NCBI GenBank assembly: GCA_030533445.1 | Contig: CM060081.1 | Location: forward strand, 39,955,611 to 40,019,610 | Direction: 5' to 3' | Length of the DNA: 64,000 nt | Source: Cyprinodon diabolis | Taxonomy: Eukaryota; Chordata; Actinopteri; Cyprinodontiformes; Cyprinodontidae | Part shown: in pieces, positions 1 to 9,371 of the stretch | Layout of the letters: every line of letters starts with the position of its first letter | How positions within the stretch are numbered: the stretch's first letter is position 1 | Notes under the pieces: generated by a model | Databases searched by the model: none | The model's input: only the letters and a program-made list of their open reading frames with translations | What the model was told of the DNA's origin: nothing | Program-made: the position numbers and the translations under genes

Positions 1-712
1 ACCAGTGTGGATCATCCCGAAATATCTAGATGACCTAAGACATACCAAAAGCTTGAACAAACTCTAGCATGTCATTTTTAATGAGATACGGTGATGAGGA
101 ATACTTTGTGTACTTTCCTGGTGAAATCCAAGATAACTTATGATTTTGTCGACTTTCACACACTGCAAATTCTATTCAAAGCCAATAACAAACAATTACA
201 ATTCACGCAAACACTGATGGTGCAAGCTAAGTTGCGTCAGATGCAAACCTCTGCATCCAACACCACCTTCACCCTGACATAAATTAGATGGATAAAGAAG
301 TTAATCTTTCTTTGAGTACAGCTTAAGAGGTAAGCTCATATTTCTGTTTTTTCAGACAGACCCGGAAGGCGCTGATTGTTTCCATTCCGATATGTATTTA
401 ATTGGTTGTGCTTGATCCAGTGGATGTATGCATGTTATTAATACAATTATATAAACTAAACTGATCTAAAAAGAAATTAATTGAAAAGCTACACAGTTAA
501 ACTACAATTCTGAATCTCACACAAAATTAATTAATAAGAAAAAAAGTTAGTTTTCTTCTTTTTATGACATGAAATAAAGAAATAAGATAGAGGACATTAG
601 AGGATTGAAAATAATAAGGAAAGGTATTTTGTACGATCATGTATGTTGTATATGTTCATGTAGAATAGACTATATATATTCCTATTTTCGGTGTTTTTCT
701 TGAAAACAAAAC

Positions 713-747
713 ATGGATGGATGGATCAATGGATGGATGGATGGATG
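713..747. repeat. (TGGA)n short tandem repeat
   Basis: Interrupted array of TGGA/GGAT tetramers with one imperfect unit (a CAAT interruption near 727). Seen directly. Arrays of this type often sit at LINE 3' ends in fish, but no LINE coding trace is adjacent here. Confidence 0.85.
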
Positions 748-787
748 AAATCCTTTGCTAGTGAAAAAGTATAAGTAATGCACACAC

Positions 788-1066
788 ACATGTTGTGTCA
801 CACTATCCTTGTGAGGACTTTCCATTGACTTCCGCTCATTTCCCGCTCACTTCTATGGCCTAACCCAGACCCTTACCCCAACCATTCCCAACACATACCT
901 AACCTTAAACCTAACCTAAACTCTATTCACATCTTCGTCCTAAACCCCACCCCTAGAAGAGAACCTAATGGGAACCAGTTGCTGCTCCCCGCAATTACTT
1001 ATACATCCTAAAATGTAGCATATTCCTGGGAAAAAAAGTCCCCTCAAGGTAACAAAAACATTGCCA
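788..1066 (+). repeat. Fish 'TGAGGACTTTCCATTGAC' interspersed repeat, copy 1
   Basis: Starts with a CA-rich stretch and a GTGAGGACTTTCCATTGACTT block. It then runs through CCTAACCC / CCTAACCTTAAACC-like degenerate units and closes with a 'CCCCTCAAGG' block that is the approximate reverse complement of the opening 'CTTGTGAGGA' motif. This is a layout I recognise as a dispersed repeat in many teleosts. A second, more degraded copy in the same orientation lies at 20100-20345. The C-rich core resembles telomeric repeats by eye, but the units are irregular and this is not an interstitial telomere. No coding potential. Confidence 0.6.
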
Positions 1067-1328
1067 CACATACACACTAAAACATACACACATACATATG
1101 TCTATATATCACAGATAAATAAAGGACAATGTGCTGTAACATTTATTTATTCATTTTTTAATTGTGATGTTTTTATGTGTTCAGCAACATTTAGCTTCTG
1201 TTAGCTTTTGAATATTAATCACCCAACTACATTTATGTAACAAAAGAATAATACATGTTCAGGCCTTTGATTTTGGTGAGATATTCCGAAAAAAAGTTTT
1301 TTTTTTAAATAGAGATTTTCTAAATTTT

Positions 1329-1404
1329 GGGACAATATAGTCTGATAAAGAGTACATTTATATACATGTTTAAGCCAGAAGGACTTGACATTTAAATATG
1401 ATTT
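1329..1404 (+). repeat. Dispersed repeat shared with 33921-33999
   Basis: A block starting GGGACAATAT and ending with ATATGATT is present here and again at 33921-33999, with the same order of sub-motifs (GTCTGATAAA, a TATATA stretch, ATGTTTAAGCC, GACAT-TAAATATGATT). I do not recognise the family. Upstream T/A-rich sequence also looks related in both copies. Probably a fragment of an unnamed transposon. Confidence 0.55.
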
Positions 1405-1423
1405 AAAAGACAGGTAATATTTT

Positions 1424-1490
1424 GCAAACATGCAAATGGTAACCGATGAATGGGACATTCTTTTGAGGATGGTCCTCAAAAGAATGTCCC
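1424..1490. repeat. Inverted-repeat (fold-back) arms adjoining Penelope fragment
   Basis: Positions 1452-1469 and 1473-1490 form a perfect 18-bp hairpin with a 3-nt loop (TGG). Just upstream, 1424-1447 is the reverse complement of 1647-1670 with one mismatch in 24. Read together, 1424-1469 is a collinear inverted copy of sequence from the downstream Penelope fragment, lacking the part between 1491 and 1646. Confidence 0.85.
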
Positions 1491-1499
1491 TAGGACCAG

Positions 1500-1697
1500 A
1501 ATGTCCATATCCTGGATAAAGAAAATAGGTGGTTTGAGAGGGGCGTGAAGGAAGCCATCTATGTTAACAGAGAAAAAACAACTTTGAAAAGAGGAGGTGG
1601 ACTCAGATTCCAGCTTCCAAAAACATACAATTCAATCATAGACATGATCGGTTACCATTTGCATGTTTCCAAGCAATACAAGGCCTTGTCCATGTAA
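1500..1697 (+). pseudogene. Penelope-like element, C-terminal coding remnant
   Basis: Translation in one frame from 1500 gives NVHILDKENRWFERGVKEAI and continues through a GGGLR block to a TAA stop at 1695-1697, about 65 codons with no internal stop. This matches the tail that follows the GIY-YIG endonuclease domain in fish Penelope-like retroelements, with hallmarks RWFERG-VKEAIYV and K-RGGGLR. The reverse transcriptase and the GIY-YIG catalytic core are absent: upstream sequence turns into the fold-back described at 1424-1490. It is a dead 3' fragment. The family assignment comes from recognition of this C-terminal block and of the adjacent 3' tail. Confidence 0.75.
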
Positions 1698-1720
1698 GAC
1701 TCAAACTCACTGCGGATCCA

Positions 1721-1856
1721 GACATTTGAATTGAGAAAGCTTCCTGGAGAGGTGGCGAAACGTCTTCAAATCTTGAAAACCAAGTCCAGTGGATATTTTT
1801 TGAATTTTTACGGAATGACTATGACCTGGATGACTGAGAACCTTCATCAGCAGCTA
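1721..1856 (+). repeat. Penelope-like element 3' tail
   Basis: Follows the stop codon of the C-terminal remnant directly. It contains the recurring tail motifs TTGAGAAAGCTTCCTGGA, GCGAAACGTCTTCAAA, AAGTCCAGTGGA and ATGACCTGGATGACTGAGAA. The same motifs recur at 5120-5215 (inverted) and 5290-5427 (direct), so three copies of this tail are in the first 6 kb. Confidence 0.75.
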
Positions 1857-1859
1857 ACA

Positions 1860-3370
1860 GGTTAGCTGAATGTCAAGCTGAAATCAGCAGGGAAACATTT
1901 ACTGACAAAAACTGAAGACTAATTACATACTCACCATAGAAGTAAGTATAGCTGGGAAACACTAATTACTGTTCATATTCACACAATGAACCCTGGCATT
2001 GTTTTATTTGTAAAGCATACTGATTGTTGGAACATGCTGCTAAGAGCAACACTTTAGTTTGAGCTGAAAAAACCCCCAGAGAAACCATAGTTTCTGATGT
2101 GATGCAAGATGTACTGAAAAAAAAACAAAAAAAAACAAAACGGACAAAACAAAAAAGGTTTATTTGGCTGGTTTGCCTGAATGGTCTATTGAGACAATAG
2201 GTAGTGATCCACTGCACTGAATACACTATCACTTTGTATTCCCCAGGGGTTTATGTCTGCACAGAACTTTCAGTTAAAGTTAATTACCAGCTTTTATACT
2301 GTCTGCATGCTTGCAAAGAGACGGGAAGTGCACAAGAGAGGAGGCCAATTTTACTGAGCAATCGAACGGCACATTGATTGACTGAGTAAGTGAAAGTCCT
2401 AAGCATACTGCATGTGTTTGAATGTTTATAGGAGTTATTATTATCTTTGCCCACATATGCCAGACATTTAGTCTGGAAGCTGAGCAGTGAAGCTTTGACG
2501 CTAAGCTTTCAGACCCAGAACTGCATTTTAAATTCTACTCTACAATGAAACGTTTTCAAATCAATTTCCCTCCACCTACAGTACTTGTTCCCAACTTTCC
2601 AATTATATTGTGTGGGTTACAAAGGCAAACTTCTGAGTAAAACAGAAACGTAAACTATGGAGATGAGGTCTATGCCACTTTTTTACATGGAGTAGCATTA
2701 CTGAAGTAGTAACTCCACTTTAACTCTTTCATGGGTTAACATGAGGACATTGGCTCACTATATTAAGTTATGTGTTGAGTAACACACAACAAAATGTAGC
2801 TCCAACTTCAATGAACTGCTCTAATTGGTAACAGGGCGGCCCAACTTCATTTATCTAAGTTTTCAATTAATAAACAAAAAAAATTAAGTTAGATCAACTT
2901 GATTCAGTCACTTGTTATCAATTGATGCAATCATTGAAGTTGGCGAAGCATTTTCTTTTTTTGAGCGCATGTCTTCAAAATACTAGAATATATAAACTAG
3001 TATATAAAGCAACACATATTCCTGTATCTTTGAAAACTGTGTTTGGTTATATCTTATTTTATGTTATAATAAAATACATGATAATCAATAAAACATATAT
3101 TTTATGTATTTTCAAATTAGAAAACATAAATGATGTCTAAGGACTTATATCGGGAAAGTTAGTTCAGTATTTACATTGCACTACTTTTTTCCTATTTACA
3201 GACCTTCAAGGAATAAGTTTTGTAATCAAATAAATATTTGTATTTGTAAGGTTTTACAATGCTTATTAAAATATCCTATGCAATACATTTTCATACATTA
3301 TATGCCATATTAAATATATAATATAAACTGTATATAAATATATGTTTTCAATGAATTACAATATAAATAT
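1860..3370. other. AT-rich sequence without a recognisable gene
   Basis: No coding feature or clear repeat border. Between about 2800 and 2950 there are AAGTT / AACTT-rich stretches reminiscent of a fish AT-rich MITE, but I cannot define ends. Confidence 0.5.
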
Positions 3371-3371
3371 G

Positions 3372-3373
<2 letters not shown>

Positions 3374-3421
<48 letters not shown>

Positions 3422-3434
3422 TATATATATATAC
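3374..3434. repeat. (TA)n microsatellite
   Basis: Long TA dinucleotide array, broken once by TAGTA near 3419. One of five long TA arrays in the window. Confidence 0.95.
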
Positions 3435-3439
3435 TGTAT

Positions 3440-5095
3440 ATACATACATACTTTTCTTTTAGTTAACTGAAACCATATATCTTTTAAGATTAATGAATTA
3501 TATTTTCTTTTTCCATAGGGACAACAACCCATCTATCACCCAGTCCATATCCCAGTCAGATAAATCATAACTAAGCCTTTGTAATCTACTCTTGTTAAAA
3601 GCTGCTGTATGTAGGTTTAAAGTGACAACATTCAGTAAATCATTTTAAAAGCACTGATACCAGCAAATAGCTCCTAACAAAAAGCATCAAATTGATTATG
3701 CAAATGTGATCAATGCAGTACACATTCAAGATGTACTTAGCTCTTCCTTTAATCACATTTTAAGGATGTTGCTGAGGTTGTTTACAGATCCATGATGGGT
3801 ATATTGTTGCAGAACCAACCTCAAGCAGAATGAGCGGGTGGATACAGAAAACTAGGTTAGATTATCTTTTTGAAGTAGACAGAGAAGTAGGTCTGAGTTG
3901 TATTTAGTCTTTGCCCCATGCTTTTAAAATAGTTTTAATTTGACTGGGGTCCCAGGCTAGTTTTCCTTAAAAACATTTTACTTTATTCTTCTTCTTTTTC
4001 CCTCCAAGTAGTTAGTTACTTCATAAATACTGTAATCTCTTGAAAAATTTCATCACAGACCTTTAGAATGTATTTTTTCCCATAAGAACTGCAGAACTAT
4101 CTAAAGATTTTGATTTTAAATGGTAAATCCAACATATATTTAATATGAACAGCAAAAAGTTTTTTTTTTACAAATAATTTTCAAATTTAAGTTTTATGTT
4201 TTAGAGGGTGGAATATTTATAAACAAACAACTTCAATTAATTTTATAAAGAATTAGGTGTGCAAGCTTAAATGTATTAAGTATTATACAGGGTTAGAATG
4301 ATACGAAGAGTTTACAAATACATGCAAAAACAGCATTCAATTTAGTCCAGATACAAACTATGTATCTAAGGGAACTCAAACTCCTGACCTCAAAGCTCGG
4401 TGTCCTGTAATTGTTACAGTAGATGTCTCTGATCAAACATCCCAAACCATAAAGGGAACAGCTGTAGGACAGTGGTTCTCTAGGACAGCTGATTGAGTAT
4501 CTAGGTCCAGCTGTTGAGCTGCGGTAAATAATTTCTGGTAGTCCTTTTAATTATTTCCTTATTGTTTACACTGAAATTATATATTTTAAAGTAAACTGTC
4601 CCATAGCATGACGCTGCTGGTACTATGCTTTATAGTTGATGGAGTCTATTTAGATTTGAAATCTTCACTGTGACTGCAAATGTTCTAGCCAGTATGAAGT
4701 CCCATTGTTGTGTCATATGACCATCTGGGCAGCTACATATTTTCTTCCTGAGCTTAAACCCTCTAAGATAATTTGGATGTAAACCTGGCCTCACTGTGGA
4801 TAGTAACGCTGCTGCATCTGCATAGCTCAACTTTATGGTAGATCTAAGCCTTGGTGGTTACAAGATTGTTCCTAAACTAAACTAATTACTAAATGAATTA
4901 CCTTTCATTACATGGTGACAGTCTGAAGGTGATATGTGGATGTTTTTTTCAGTGTATCCCTGTGTTGTCTTGTGTTGTCTTGTCCATTAGTCTGCCACTC
5001 CTGAGGTTCTGAGTTGAAGCCCCACTCCCACAGACTGCTACTCTGGGTCTCTGAGCAAGTAGCCCATAGCTCTTCTATCCTCCTAATCTGGAAAC
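3440..5095. other. No gene or defined repeat seen
   Basis: AT-rich, with poly-T and poly-A runs but no coding trace I can support. Confidence 0.45.
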
Positions 5096-5119
5096 CAGCT
5101 CAGAATTTCCCAAAAATTA

Positions 5120-5215
5120 AAAAAAGTAAAAAAAATGATCCCCTGGTTTTGCAAGTTTGGAGATGTTTCGTTTCCCATCCAGGAAGCTTTCTCAATTCAA
5201 AACTGGATTAGCATT
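5120..5215 (-). repeat. Penelope-like 3' tail, inverted copy
   Basis: Read on the minus strand it gives GAATTGAGAAAGCTTCCTGG followed by ATGGGAAACGAAACATCTCCAA, the same tail motif as 1721-1856. It faces the direct copy that starts near 5290, with about 80-100 bp of other sequence between them, so the two make an inverted pair. Confidence 0.7.
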
Positions 5216-5289
5216 TGAGTTCCAGGCTTTATAGAGTATCCCAACAAAGCCTTGTCATGGCTTAGAAAACATGATGGGGGTTGAGATGA

Positions 5290-5427
5290 TAACGATAGAT
5301 GACTGAAATTGAGAAAGCTTCCTGGATGGGCAGCAAAACGTCTTCACAACTTGGGAAAACAAAGTCCAGTGGATTGTTTTGTAACTTTTTTGGAATAACT
5401 ATGACCTGGATGACCGAGAATGTTCTC
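5290..5427 (+). repeat. Penelope-like 3' tail, direct copy
   Basis: Contains TTGAGAAAGCTTCCTGGATG, AAAACGTCTTCACAACTT, AAAGTCCAGTGGATT and ACTATGACCTGGATGACCGA. Same motif order as the 1721-1856 tail. No coding sequence precedes it. Confidence 0.75.
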
Positions 5428-5504
5428 CAGCATATAGCTCAGAACTCAGCTGCTTTATCCTGTTTCTTTCGTAGCCATAGCCACCTGTGGAACATTCCAG
5501 GAGT

Positions 5505-5638
5505 AGTTCTAACAGGGGCACTGGGCCCCTGTTGGACCCTGTCCAGAAACAGCCATGTCTAGCACAACCAGATTCTGTCTGAAGGGCCTGCTGCCTCTGA
5601 ACAGAGGCCAACAGAGGCCCAGTGCCCCTGTAAGAACT
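5505..5638. repeat. Inverted repeat with 31-bp arms, hAT-like
   Basis: Arm 5505-5535 (AGTTCTAACAGGGGCACTGG...) pairs with arm 5608-5638, 29 of 31 positions by eye, around a spacer of about 72 nt. The arms carry ACAGGGGCACTGGGCC, which resembles hAT terminal motifs. The flanks are themselves inverted, so they do not form a direct target duplication. Perhaps a fold-back derivative of the hAT-type terminus at 5855-5910. Confidence 0.6.
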
Positions 5639-5854
5639 AGACCTGGCTCCATTTTCTTTAAATTTAATTTTTATTTTAACAGTGGTTTAAAATGTAGGTG
5701 TTGTACTTTTGGTTTCAGTTGTGTTGAAAAGGTATCACAGTTTTGATCTGCTATGTCTGTAGTCTTTAGAGCCAAAAATTGTATTTCATATTAAACGATG
5801 AACTATTACCTTATTTTTATGTTTCATGCTTTTCCTCTGTGCCCCTATATTAAA

Positions 5855-5910
5855 TACCAGTTACCACCTTGGCCCCTACAATAATTTCGTCTAGAACTGC
5901 CATTGCACTG
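5855..5910. mobile_element. hAT-type terminal fragment
   Basis: The minus strand reads CAATGGCAGTTCTAGACGAA followed by ATTATTGTAGGGGCC. This is a terminus I recognise from non-autonomous hAT elements of fish, usually starting CAGTGGC-GTTCTAGA. The body cannot be followed with certainty and no transposase coding is visible. Confidence 0.4.
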
Positions 5911-5919
5911 GTGGTTTCA

Positions 5920-7030
5920 AATACAGCTAAATTAGAAAGTGAAATATCTAGCTGGAAAAAATAAACTAAAGAATTAAAATAAATTAGAAGAAACTTCTTG
6001 TTGGCAACAAAAAGCATGTTTGAATGACGTGCGACATAGCATCTTCCACAACATGTGTATGTATTAATGTCAAGCTTGTATGTAATTTTGACCTGATGAA
6101 GGTTGAGTTGAATCCACAGATTCAAACTAAGGCTTCAACCCACCATTCTTTCAATCACTGCAATTATGAATTATTTGTTTCATACTAAAAAAAGGTTGAT
6201 TCCAATAACACAATCAAATAAATATGGAATTGATGCCACAAAAGAGTGGTAAATGTTTCACCAGAACTTATAAAAAATGTGATCATAATGAAATGGCATA
6301 CATGTGTATTGCTTTTGCTAGTTATTTTAGGCCAAATTAAATTTGAGACAGAAATAAAAGCTTTGTCTCCATTGGTATGTTTAAGGCGGGAACAACTGCT
6401 GCAAATCTATATTTGTCCCATGAGCTTGTGACAGAGGGCACAAACTCTTCTGTCAGGCAGCCCACCAGCCTGCCAATGAGAGTTACTGCATCACTGATAC
6501 TCATGCACTAGGGGACTTTCACCTAGGGCGAACATTTGAAGGATATGATGAGCCAAAAGCAGAAAGACAACCAGTGGGGCATCAAAATGTGCATAAAAAA
6601 AACTAAGGATGGATAATTCATTTTACCCTACTAAGATACTTAGTTGGAAATATTTGACCTTGTCTGTCTTTCAAAAAAGAGACGTCAGTTTTTTTCTCCA
6701 AATGTCCTTTTAGACCTTAAAGAAAAAAAGTTTTAAAGGTTGAAAGCGATAGATTTTTGTGGCAGTGCATTTCCTCAATGGTTCCCTAGAACTTCTATTG
6801 TTCTCTGAAGTAGGATAACCGAAATATGCAGTGGACATAGAGCAGAGTTACTGTGCTTTAATATTTTTGGGCAATTAAATTAATGCTGAATGTGGTGAAC
6901 ACATTTATTTTATGTTCGTATATATTTTTTTAATATTTTGGAGAAAGCTCCGGCTGCTTAGACTGCAGCTTTCAGCTCACCTGCTTGTTTGATCCCCTTG
7001 ACATCAGATTGTGAAGGGTGTTTAGATCAG
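5920..7030. other. No gene or defined repeat seen
   Basis: AT-rich sequence; the open frames here are short and have no domain-like content. Confidence 0.45.
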
Positions 7031-7034
7031 CATT

Positions 7035-7335
7035 GTGATACCATCCACCTTCTATCACTTATCCATCAAGATCATGGGGGGCTGGTGCCTATCTCTATGG
7101 ATGAAAGGCGGGATACACCCTGCAAAGGTCGCCAGTGTATCGCAGCAACACATAGACACACAACCAGGCACACACACACTCACCTTAGAGCAATCTATAA
7201 GTCGGGGTTCCCAGTGAGAACTCATGCATACAAGGCAGGTAGATGCAAACTCCATGTATACCCTAGATTGGAGATCAAACCCAGGATCTCCTTGCTGCAA
7301 GGTAACAAAGTTGGAAACTGTGCCACCATGCTAAG
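7035..7335 (+). repeat. Fish interspersed repeat family A (gap-filled copy)
   Basis: Contains GGGGGGCTGGTGCCTATCTC, GGCGGGATACACCCTGCAAAGGTCGCCAG, a CACACAACCAGGCACACACACTCACC block, then AACTCATGCATACAAGGCAGG and the closing AACCCAGGATCTCCTTGCTGCAAGG ... GTGCCACCATGC. I recognise this order as one of the commonest dispersed repeats in teleost genomes. A 135-codon open frame runs through it (6989-7396) but simply translates the repeat. A minus-strand fragment of the same family is at 53095-53230. Confidence 0.75.
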
Positions 7336-7339
7336 TCCT

Positions 7340-8145
7340 CTTGGAAAGCAAGATTATTCTCTCCAATGCAGCAGAAGAAGGGATAACGTGTTCTAAAATG
7401 TCCTTTTAAAAGTGTGGTCTGAAGTTGGTCTTATTAAAACCAGGAGATGACATACCTCCTCAAATCATCCAAAGATAACCTTTCACTGTACCTCAAAAAA
7501 CCTGGATTCTTTAGGTCTCCACCCTTTTCCCCTTTAAAAATAAAACCGTTGATTTTTCTTTTCCCTGAACAGAAGACTTTGGATGTCAGAGGAATCATGA
7601 TCTCATGTATGATACTTCTGATGATGTTTCTGGTTCAGAAACGTGTATGCAGGACTGAACTAAATTATCAAAACTTATATCATGATGCATTTATTAATTT
7701 CAGTTGATACAAGAAAATTTTGAAATCTGTTTAAACAATATAAATGCCTCAGAAGGACTGCCAAGAATGCCCACAGCAGATACCAGTTTAAACTTAGTAT
7801 GCCATCTTTATAAAACTCCTTTAGTTTAACATCTGAAAAAAAGATGTTTAAAAGACAAAACACAAAGGAATGTCTGTCAGTAATAAATGCTGTGATCTTA
7901 GCAATGGCATAAATATCAGTAAGCAGAGAGCGCAGTTGCTTAGGGGCCCACGACCTCTTAGAGGCCACATCACTGACACCTACGCTCATAATCTAGGAAA
8001 TTTCTTTGCAGATGTAATGGTGCAAAAAAATCCTCTTTAACCCACCTGATACTGAAGTGACTGACCGCACCGGACCGTATTTATACCGCAACATATGCCA
8101 GATTTCAACATGATGGTGAGCCATTTAAACATGACAACAATTACA
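7340..8145. other. No gene seen; possible transposon scraps
   Basis: A short GC-richer stretch near 7925-7985 (TTAGGGGCCCACGACCTC) looks like transposon-end sequence but cannot be assigned. The rest is unremarkable. Confidence 0.35.
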
Positions 8146-8149
8146 AAGC

Positions 8150-8690
8150 AGTTCAGTTCAGTTTGGTTTATTTATATAGCGCCAAATTCACAACACATGT
8201 CATCTCAAAGCACTTTACAGTTCAACCAAATCATACAGTCAAATTGATACAAAGTTTTCTATCTAAGGAAAACCAGTTGATCGCATCGACTCATTGACTG
8301 AAATACAATCCCTCACACTAAGCATGCTTGTAGCGACAGTGGAGAGGAAAAACTCCCTTTTAACAGGAAGAAACCTCCAGCAGAACCAGGCTCAGTGTGA
8401 GCGGCCATCTGCCGAGGCTGACTGGTGTTCAGTCACAAAAAGAGACACAAAAAGCAGCTGTAAAAGGCGGCCCCGTCCAGGAAACACACAGCCAGGCAGA
8501 CGAGCTCCGAGCCAGCTCCCATGTCAGAGGATGAAGAGAGCACATCCACTCAGTCACGGTCAGAGAAACAGGACCACACTGGAAAACAGGCCGATCTCCA
8601 GCATCTATAAACAAAGGTGTTGATGGAAGCAGCACAGCTGATGTTTCTTTCCAGGATGGCGTCACAGCCAAACAGGAACAGACAGACAGT
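8150..8690 (+). repeat. Fish interspersed repeat family B
   Basis: Begins CAGTTTGGTTTATTTATATAGCGCCAAATTC, passes ATGTCATCTCAAAGCACTTTACAG, then AGCGACAGTGGAGAGGAAAAAC and AACCTCCAGCAGAACCAGGCTCAGTGTGAGCGGCCATCTGCC. This is a familiar teleost dispersed repeat. Its open frame (8294-8623) is a by-product. A short minus-strand fragment of the same family lies at 52738-52870, sharing the CCAGCAGAACCAGGCTCAGTGTGAGC block. Confidence 0.75.
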
Positions 8691-8868
8691 GGAACTTTTA
8701 ATTACTATATTAATAACTGTGTATAGTTCTTTAGACGGTTGGTAAAAAAAAATACACTTGTATAATATGTTTCAAACAATAAAGATCTTAAAAGAATGAT
8801 GTCTCTGAGTATTTTATTTTTTACACTACAGCTTGGAATTATGGGTAATCCAGAGCATGTTAGCGACG

Positions 8869-9042
8869 ATGGATACCCAAAAGAGGTACTTAAGCGGATT
8901 CCAGAAAAAAAAAAAGGAAAGAAGAGCTGCTGGAAGAACGGAAAAAGCTTCCCAAAATAAACACGTTCTTTCAAAGAACCAATAAGTTCGATAAGCATCT
9001 CCCTGAAATTAGTTTTTGGAACTTGGGATGTCTGTAACATGT
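8869..9042 (+). pseudogene. hAT transposase N-terminal remnant (ZMYM1/TTF-type family)
   Basis: ATG at 8869 opens MDTQKRYLSGFQ followed by a lysine-rich stretch. After an 11-A run (8905-8915) the frame that continues sensibly is a different one: EELLEERKKLPKINTFFQ. The pattern K-RY-SG-KR-K, then acidic/basic residues, then LPK-xx-FF is the usual start of hAT transposases related to vertebrate ZMYM1-like proteins. The poly-A run marks a frameshift. A stop follows at about 9040 and no TTF zinc finger or catalytic core is present. Fragment only. Confidence 0.55.
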
Positions 9043-9189
9043 GGTGGTGCGCTGTCACCAATTGTTCAATTTAAGGTGCGCAGTCACTATTTTTCCGTGT
9101 GTGATGTGTGATCATATACTACTGGGAATTGCATAATTGTATCTTCTTGGCCAATTTATGAAACTGTCGCTGTATCCTGAACCTTTATC

Positions 9190-9266
9190 ACATGTTGTAC
9201 TTCATATGGGGCCCACCCAGATAATGTTGCTTACGGGCCTATTGTTGTGTCGTTACGCCATTGGAT
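9190..9266 (+). mobile_element. hAT 3'-terminal fragment
   Basis: GGGGCCCACCCAGATAATG, CTTACGGGCC and then GTGTCGTTACGCCATTG. The minus strand reads CAATGGCGTAACGACACAA, which fits the CAGTGGCGTAACGAC type of hAT terminal inverted repeat. It lies downstream of the N-terminal remnant at 8869 and may be the other end of the same, internally deleted element. Confidence 0.4.
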
Positions 9267-9295
9267 CTTAGAGCGTATGTAGATTGAAATATCAG

Positions 9296-9370
9296 CAGCA
9301 TCATATCAATATTATCGAATAAAATCCTATTGCTATATTTATTGATACTGAATTATTGTTCAGCCCTATG
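9296..9370 (+). mobile_element. hAT-like MITE terminus
   Basis: CATATCAATATTATCGAATA ... TTATTGATACTGAATTATTGTTCAGCCCTA. The 'ATATCGATA ... CAGCCCTA' ending is the recurring terminus of small hAT-derived elements in fish. The opposite end was not found. Confidence 0.4.
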
Positions 9371-9371
9371 G

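Noticed and set aside
788..1066. Interstitial telomere (CCTAACC-like units)
   Set aside because: Units are irregular and embedded in a longer dispersed repeat that recurs at 20.1 kb.
6989..7396. 135-codon open frame
   Set aside because: It translates the family-A interspersed repeat, including its CA-rich stretch; not a gene.
8294..8623. 109-codon open frame
   Set aside because: Lies wholly in the family-B repeat; a fragment of the same translation recurs at 52.8 kb because the repeat recurs.
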